Source: Saccharina japonica (lineage: Eukaryota; Sar; Phaeophyceae; Laminariales; Laminariaceae). Taken from it: a stretch of 64,000 nucleotides of DNA. Positions within the stretch are counted from its first letter, which is position 1; each line of letters starts with the position of its first letter. The translations under genes and the position numbers were made by a program. Shown here piece by piece: positions 48,501 through 57,500 of the stretch. The notes under the pieces were generated by a model. That model was given only the letters and a program-made list of their open reading frames with translations, searched no databases and was not told the origin of the DNA. Location of the stretch: the NCBI GenBank assembly GCA_008828725.1, contig MEHQ01000337.1, positions 188,153-252,152 on the forward strand, in the 5' to 3' direction.

Positions 48501-51500
48501 CGCTACCGCTACCGCTATCACCAACACCACTTCCACCACCACCACCGCCCTAAGAACCCCAGTCGCCGCCACCGCCGCCGACACCAGCACCAGCGTCATA
48601 GCCACCACTACCTCCAGCGTCGCAACCACCACCATCGCCACCTCCGCCGTCGCCGCCGCCACGGCTGCCATCGACACCATCACCACTACCGTCCCTGCGT
48701 TGGGCCGGTACTACACCAGCCTGGGAGTCGTGGTGGACACCTGCTCCTGGAATCTGCAACGTCCTCATGATAACGCCTTGCAGGGTGGTGGAAACGAGGG
48801 CAGTTCGGCGTCATCCACAGGTAGGCAGCGAACAACATGTTTTGTAGTCTGATTAATGTGTGTGAATGGATTTCGAGCTGTTAAGGATATTTACCATGCT
48901 CCACAACAGTAGACTGTCGCTGATACCGAGGCGCTGATTGAGGTGCTATACAGAAGTAGTCGCCTAGTCAATAAGTTCGCCGCAGCGGCGCAACGTGTCG
49001 TGGGAAATACTACCTGGTACATCAACAGGGCGGTATGTTACGTACTGGTGTACAACACCGATTGGGTAGGATTTAGTGTTCTTTGTGGTAAGTATTACCG
49101 GTACTGTACAGTGTAGTAACAGGACCGTATGTACCGATTGTTCAGTATATTTGTTTGTAGTTTTTTAATGCTCACTTTCGACTCTCCCGCCCATCTCGTA
49201 CGTGCGCTATAAATACAAACACAGTAGGAGATTTTCGGTAGTATTCGGAGGTGGATGTGCGACACAATAAACTATCATTATTATTATTATCTTTGCCATC
49301 CGACAATGTGCAGCATGATCTTCAGCGTTGATCACTCATACAATTCCCAAAAGCAGAAAACCACGGAAACCAAGGAAACCTATGCGTACAGTCTAACATC
49401 CTTCTATGTCTGCTTCCCGCCAAGATTTATATAATTTCGTGGGCGGGCAATTCCGAACAGACCCATACAGACGCGCTCTACGTTAGAGGTAAGTAGCATT
49501 TTTTGGATGATTTCTTTCCCGGACAACTGGGCTCCTTAACCCCGATTCGTCGGAATTTCGTTCGTGTGTGTTGAAACGTATTCCATTTTTCACTTAGGCC
49601 ATGGTATTCTTCGTCGAGCAGCACTCGTATTTGCCTCCAAAATCGCCCTTTGGATCGGGGTAACAACTGAGCTCCTCAAGTGACCACCCTCCGAACAAAA
49701 ACACTTTGCACCTGCATGCAGGCTACCGTATCATGCGTCTACACACGCCCCGTGCAAACACGAGTTGCCGGAGCATACGGTGGGTTTTCTCACGCGGACA
49801 CGGCGCTTGCCTGCTGCAACGTACTTTTTTCAACGCCACAGGCAACAGGCCAGATAAATCGCATTCCGGCGAGTATTCGGACATCAGCCCCAGAGCGGGG
49901 GTTGAGAGATGTCTGCGGATCTTCGCCCAGCTCTATCCCGGCGTCTCCGCCGATCGAGCTGCGCAGCGGTGTGCGGAGGAGCCCAGGCTCAGGCTCAGAG
50001 GGGTCAGAGTCTGCCGCGGGTGTGCCGTCGAAATCACCCGCGCGTCAGGTAAGAGAGTAGTACCAGGTATGGAGGCGTACTTCGATAGGGGCGCTATAGC
50101 GCTTATTGGGCCAAATTGGTTCTGACTGACTACAGTAGTACTGTTAGTGCAGGACATCTCATACCAGGTACGAAATTCGAGAGTCGTTATCTTGGCTGAC
50201 ATTTAGAGGGAAAACCCTAATTTCCGAGAGTCGTTATCTTGACGTTAATTTGTTAAGCACCCCTCTCTCAAATAAGAAATCTAGCCTGGGCAATCCGATC
50301 CGATGAACTATCAATCCCATGGCGTCGGCAAATAAAACGGATCGAATTTCGACAAAAATAAGGGTACATTCCGACGATTTCAAGGCTTTCCGAGTATGCG
50401 TACGGAGCACCGTCATTCAGATGACATTTTCGCCAAAAAACGGTACAGTACCGCTATCGCGTCCAACCATACCAGATGGGCCCGCCAAAGACGAACACCT
50501 AACATGAGCAAGCCCGAGCAGGTTATTGTGGTACAGCCGTCCTTAAACAACTTTGAGCTTAGTTAGACTGATGTGTACCAATCTGTCCCGAAATATGAGC
50601 ACCGTTTGTGTAATAATATTCAATAAAATTGGTGTTTATATTTCGGGACAGAGGGGTAGGGCTTCGTGTAGCGCCCTTCGCTGAGCACGATTTATGAATC
50701 CACATTTTCTCAAGCGTCCCCCGAACAGCGAAACTTGGTGTTCTCATTTGCCTTTTGTTTGTGCAAGGCCAATTCTTATCCGTGAGGGGAGTATCTTTGG
50801 AGCACGCAGTTAACGATTTACGGCTGTTTCGGCGTATACAAACAACGGCATTGGTCGTGGTATGCGGGCCACAGGATTGCTCATCGCGTCAAGTATCCGC
50901 TCTATCATACAGCAACAGCAGCACTGGGTGCGTGCTACAATAGAGGTAAAGGTATACCGTTTTTTGGCTGAAACGTTTTCGGAAAGACCTACAGTAGTAA
51001 AGCCTCCTTAACCCCTTAAGAACTGGTCCCACATATGTGGGGACAAACTACTTGGACTTGGTGTGGGATATACATTTCAGTTCTGAATGGGTTAATCCAA
51101 AATCGTCGGAATATCAATCATTGTTGTGTTGCAATACTTTTTTTTCCATTTAGTACGTAGGCAATGGCCTTGTTAATCGGGTATATATCACTTTATTTTC
51201 CTCGAAGGTCAGTTTTCGGGGGAGGTATGCAGAGGTCCTCAAGTGACCACCTCTCAGAAAAATCACGGTGCACCTCTGCCGTAGCATGCGTCGTCGGTGA
51301 TGTGTAAATGTAAGGGGGCACCTGAAATTTTCTGAGGCTACTCGCCTGAGGAGGAGGAAGGGCTCTATATGCCTTCAAACCCGAAACTGGCGTTTGCGAC
51401 GACATGTCGGCTTATAATCGCGGTCAAACAATCTCATGAAATAGGCGCCGATGACAACTTAACTGTCGCGCAACACAATAGACTCACCCCTCAACATAGA

Positions 51501-54500
51501 GCGCGAAATCACCATGTTTTATTACCAGGTTTCAATACGTATCACAGATTGCTCGTTGTTTTGACCAATGGCTGTTCACGGGTGGGCTCAAACCTCGCGG
51601 CTCGGCTCGGGAAAGGAAGGGAAGGGTCACCTAACCCGACCCCGACCCCGCCCCGACCCGACGCGTGATACTTGGAAGACCTCCTGACCCGACCCGACCC
51701 GAACCGAACCGTGAGATGTTGAAGATTCTCCCGTACGACGGCTGCTACGGTAGAGCTGCCCCATGATTTTTTCTGAGAGTTTGTCACTTGAGGAGCTCTA
51801 TGCAGCACCCCAAAACTGATTTTAGAGGGAAATACAAATCCTGTCCGATGAACAACACGATGGCCTAAGTATACAATATACAGCATTGCGACATAAGAAT
51901 GAAATTCCGGCGGTTTTTGGGTTAAGGAGGACTCGTGCTACGATAGACGTAACACTTTTTACGGAAACGCTTTCTGAATGATCGGGTTCTTTCATCCAAA
52001 GTTGTCGGACTCTCGTCCTTGTGTTGTAGTAGTTTTCATAGTACGCTTAGGTTATGGGATTGATCATCGGGTATATTCGTAGCACTTTTATTTTCCGCCA
52101 AAATGAGGAGCTCAGAAAACAAAGGGTGCACCTCTACGGTAGCATGCATCGGAGCGCGATCACTCAGAAACAAATTCAGCCAAAAAGTGCTACCTCTATA
52201 TCGTAGCCCGCGTCCGACCCGACACGCGGGTCGGATCGTGACCCGCGAACAGCCTTGGTTTCAAACCACCATTTTTTCTACCCGCAGTTGTTGACCCTCT
52301 TGCCCAATGCGGCGCTGCGCTGTACACTTCTATTCATAGGCGAGTTCGGTGCCAGAGGACAACAGTGCCCCACGCATGTCAATCGATAAAAGCAAAAACC
52401 CAGCCAAGTCACACTGCACTACACCGTCGAACGTCCACGTGTGGCCCCACGTAAAATACGGAATCCACCCCAACAATCGCATTGATGCAGACAAGCGTCT
52501 ACGAGAGGCAGACAGGGCTGCGGCGGCCAGGGCGGACAAACTAGGGAATCGTCTGAGAAGCGTCTTCAAGCCAACTCGGTCAAAAAGGTGACAGCTAGCG
52601 GCTAATTTCGTGCCATCTTGGCCGAATATATAGGCAACTTTTTAACATTCAGAATGCTATACAAGCGTTACCTATGTTTCCGGCCAGACTGGTTGTCCTA
52701 AGGGAACTCGTTTTCGTCCGCTGACCGACTCCAGGATCCCCATTAAAATCAGCACAATTCGTAGACAATCAGTAGGTTGGTGCTCCCTAAATTCTCGTCC
52801 TCCACGCATATATTGCTGGTACTAGAGATGTTTGCGGCATTCGCGTTGTGTGATCAATGACTTATCTCGCTGCCGCCGAATGGGCGTGTCGACGCTTTTG
52901 GAGACAAACTGTGACAATGCACAACACCGGACACAGCACCTATTCCCACTTCACTCTATAGATTTCTCAGCGCAGGTACGTCCCTGATTTCTGATTTCTA
53001 TATTGTGACTCGTGGTCCCGGGATGGACCCATGTACAAATAGATGTATATAGATATATAAATATAGATATAAATGCATACGGTATAGATATGCTCAGCCT
53101 GATCTAGCGCATTTTTCGTGTGTGTGTGTTGTGTTCACGTTTAACCTGTTCTTTCTACCCAACTACATCAGTATACACCCAGTGTCTTGCCCTGATGTCT
53201 AATCCTAGAGAGATACAAAGTATGCGGTCACAGACTGTGAGACAGAGAAAAACTGTGTGTTGGGGTTTTTAACTATAGGAATCATGTACGACATATCATA
53301 CTGGCAGGCTAAAAAACAAGTATACACAGATAATCCAGATCGTGATATGATCAACTGTAGTAGATGTCAATCATTTCACGGTGTGTGTAACAATGTGTCG
53401 TGTACCCCTCCCGTCGCAGGCAGCAGGAAGCGCGACTTGCCCAAGACATAAAAGCCTTCCAGCAGCGCATGAACACCTCCGCTACTCGGGTCCAACCCCA
53501 CGCGGTGTTCAAAGGGGGGCCAAACCGTGCCGTCGACGCCAATAACGAATCAGCACGCACCGACTCCAGATCTAGGGATTGGGTTGGCGTCGCTAAAGCG
53601 GGCGCGACTGGTTCGGAATCTGCCAACGGGATTGGCACGACTAAAGGAAGAACAACGAACTCTGGAGCTGGGAATTGGGTTGGCTCCGGTAAGGCGCGAC
53701 CGGCGAGTTCGGGATCTAGGAAGTGGGTTGGTGGCATGAAGGGAACAGCAGAGAGTGGTTCCATGTCCGGGGGCTTTCCCAGCCGACCACTCGGAGCAGG
53801 CATCCTTCTGGAGGGCGCTCAGAAAGGAAGAACCCGCCCCAGCACAGCGGGTGGAACCTCGCCCAGCAGACGGCAGGTGCGAACGCTATCGGAAAGGGGG
53901 GGGGCGGGGGCGATGTTTCGAACGTCGCGTGCTATGTACGGTAGAGGTATACCTTTTTCTGGCGGAAACGTTTTTCTGAATGACGGGGCTCCTTAACCCA
54001 AAACCGTCGAAAAAATTAAAAGTCTCGTGTTGCTATGTTCTTCAATTTATACTCGAGCCACGGAAGGGATTGTTCGTCGTCGGGTACGAGTTCGTACCAA
54101 TTTATTTTCAGTTTTTTTGGGGTTAGAGGCATAGAGCTCCTCAATTGACTACCCCTCAGAAAAAAAACACGGTGCACCTCTCTATCGTATAGCACACGCC
54201 GAAAATCGAAAGATAGGCGAGACACGCCGCGCTCCATGGGTCAGGTGTCTAACGAGAACACTGTTGGCAAAAATATCGAATGGTGCTTCGATATATCGGG
54301 TAGCTCCCTTCCTTTGAGGCGACACCACACCGTCAGCGTAACATATGCGTTAGGGGCAGCGCCGAAAGTTTTTTTTGCCTCCTGAATTTGTCGCATGCTA
54401 TTTTAAGGGAGAGGTGGGGCGTTTCTGTCTTCTGAGGGAAGTCACTTGGGGAGCTGTATATACACCTCGCCGAAAAAAGGCTGTTTTGATCAAATAAAAT

Positions 54501-57500
54501 GAAGGTGCACCCCTATGAGCGATCCCACGGCCTGAGCACGCAAAACACTCACCATGTCGCTCTGAGCAAGAATGACCCATCCCGACGATTTTGAGCTAAG
54601 AAAAGCCCCCGTGATTTACAAACAAACTACGTAGTCGAACCGTGCTACCCCACTCGTGCGGCAGACGCCACTTGATTGACTGCGGTATAGGTTGCTCTAG
54701 TACCTGCCCCCAACAACGGATTTTGATGTCAGTCTATTATTATTATGTGCTCTCCATCTGACAATGCTCAGCTCATATGGTAGAGGTGGGCCTCGTTTTA
54801 CTCGGGACTTTGTAAAAGCACGGTGCACCTCTATCCTAGCCTGCATCGGTAGCACCTTTGAGTTGAATCATTTGTCGGAATGACCTATTAATGGCTCCTC
54901 AATCCAATACAGTCGGAATGTCATCCTTGTTTAGCGATATTATCCGTTTTGTATACCAAGGCCAATATATGGGAGGGTTCATCTTCGTTTTTTTTTCACT
55001 TTCCTAAATTTGCAAAGGTCAGGTTCTGGTGGGCGGATATTAAGCCCCTTAACTCAAAGAAGCCCCAGAAAAAAACGAGGTGCACCTCTACGGTTAGTCA
55101 GAAGAAAACAAAAATGCCAAAAAACATGGTCCCCCTTTCGTGACAGAAATACTCGAAAAACAAAAATTCTTACCCCAGAAAGGCAGTACTTTTCCGAGAA
55201 AGTCCGCAGGTTGTCGAGATCTCCCCACCCCCCGTGCTAGAAATGCCTGTCTGGTGGGTGAAACCCGGCGTGCTCCGTCCCGGCATTGTAGGGACGCGAG
55301 GGTCTATGGTCATACGACTACGGCCAAGCATGAATATCGAGTGCACCCCCTTGCATAGTATGGGCGTAGACAAGTCTTTGTGGAGGCATTGAACAATGTA
55401 GCACGCCATCAAGGGCTCCGAATTAAGAGGTTGTCGGCATCTTGTAGGGTTTCCTATAGATGTACCAGGTATTGCTCAACATCCCCCCAAGGTTTTTGTT
55501 ACGCCCACAACGTGAAATCGGGGGGGGGGGGGGGGTCCCAGCCCCTTGTGCTGCAACTGGGGTAACGCCTGCAATGTTTTTGTCGAACTAGATGCGCGCT
55601 GCGGAAGGGGTATGGGCATCAAATTACCACGAGGCTCTTCGTGTGACTTCGAGGAAATGTCTTAAGCTAATCGTGATGCACCGCAAAACAAATGAGCTTG
55701 CAAATTGTAATGCACCTCTCCGTCCGCTGAAGCAGGGTCAACTAATTTTCTCAGAATATTCTTGACAGTTGACGAGCCCGCCAGTGGAAAATGGTTGGGC
55801 CAAATAATTCAACCCCTATTGCAGCACGGCTAGCTGGAGAATGCCTGTGTAATAGAGGGAACTCCCAACACACACCCCACCCACAATCAGTCGGGGGGGG
55901 GGGGCTGTAAGCTGAATGAGTAACCCCCTTCCCTCCCTGACACACACGCAAGCGGTTTTCAGTAGTAGGACGCAGTTGACCCTTCATGCGACTCACGACG
56001 CCTGCTACGGTAGAGGTGCACCATATGTTTTCTGAGCTCCTCACTTAAGGAGCGTGGTACCTCACCGAAAGACTGTTTTTGGGGGAAACTAAAAATACTG
56101 CCGGGTGCGAAATCTCATGACCGAAGTATACTCTCAAACATTATTCGTCACAAACAATGAAAGTCCGACGAATTTGGGTTAAGGAGCCCGATCGTTCAGA
56201 AAACTATTCAGCCAAAAAGTGCTACCTCTTCCGTAGCACGCGTCTCACTGTGAACACGTCGCGATGCTACGTCGTCGTTACAAGCAAATGCCTGCAGGGT
56301 CGGTTTTAAACCGCAACGTGCTCCGTCTCGGCACCCTAGGGATGCGAACGTCTACCTATCCTTGTACTAAGTATGACTACAGCAGTGCATGGAAATGAGT
56401 ACACCCCCCCCTTGCACTGCACCCCCCCTCCCTCTCGCCCGCTGTACTCTCTTCCTGAACTCCCTTTCACCCTCGGCACGCACCTCGCGCGATGACAGGT
56501 GTACAAACATTCGTCTAGAAAAATTGTGAGTGCCAAAGCAAGCGCGAGCACCGTTTGGAGCGGTGGCGGCGAACGGTCTACCAAGCGGACACAACAACTA
56601 CTACTGGAAGGTGTTTCCGCGAAATCCTCAAGAGGCGTGTCTGCGAAGGGCTTGAGGAGCGGGATACCAGGCACGTTAATATGCTAATATTTCGAGAGGG
56701 GGTAATTTCTCCTTGGGCGGGGTTTTACCGCGAGTGACTCGAGATGCTTTTTGTTTGACAAATACTCGAGATGCCGGTTACTATCAGGCACGTCGTAGAC
56801 GAACAGGAGGGGCCCGAACGTTTACCGAACAATTTGGGATGGGAGCCACGCAGGGGTACACGACAAGCAAGACATGGACGTCGATTGTTTTTGGTGTCTT
56901 TGGACCCGAGACAAGCGCGAGGAGGGTATGCTCGTACACATAGTGAACCGGACAGCAAACAATAGTGTTTTCGACCGAGAGAGGGGGGGGGGGGGGTCGT
57001 ATACACCTGCTGTGACATATACGGTAGTTAAAAAACATCGCGGGAAAATACTACGACATTCTTTCAAAACTTTGTTGCGACAGAAATCCCATCCCGCTAC
57101 TTTGGCTTACCTTCTGACCTTTTCAGGAGTGTGATATAGTTTGCTCTTCTTTGTGGCGCATATCCCTTGGCGACAATCAGGCACATTCAAGAACAACGAA
57201 CGCGGCAAACTGGTGGGGGGTGATCGCGGGCGACTACACGATGCGCCAGAACTCGGTGGGCTCTGCATAGAGATTGCAGCAGCCGGGGGACCGAGCGGGG
57301 AGCAGAAGAGCGCCCACGCGAGCAACAAGGTATGCACCAATGCATGGCACGAGCGAAATAAATACTTCACACACACACAACAAAAAAAAACACGATTCTG
57401 AGAAAGAGTTGGCGTGACACCAGATGAAAACGCAGCGCACACTTCGCTAGAGGAGGGTGGGGGGACTACATATTTTTTTCGACACGTCAGTTTAGGAGAC

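Noticed and set aside
48117..48686. Val/Ala-rich minus-strand frame of 189 codons
   Set aside because: Reverse translation of the (ACC)n/(GCC)n part of gene 2 exon 6.
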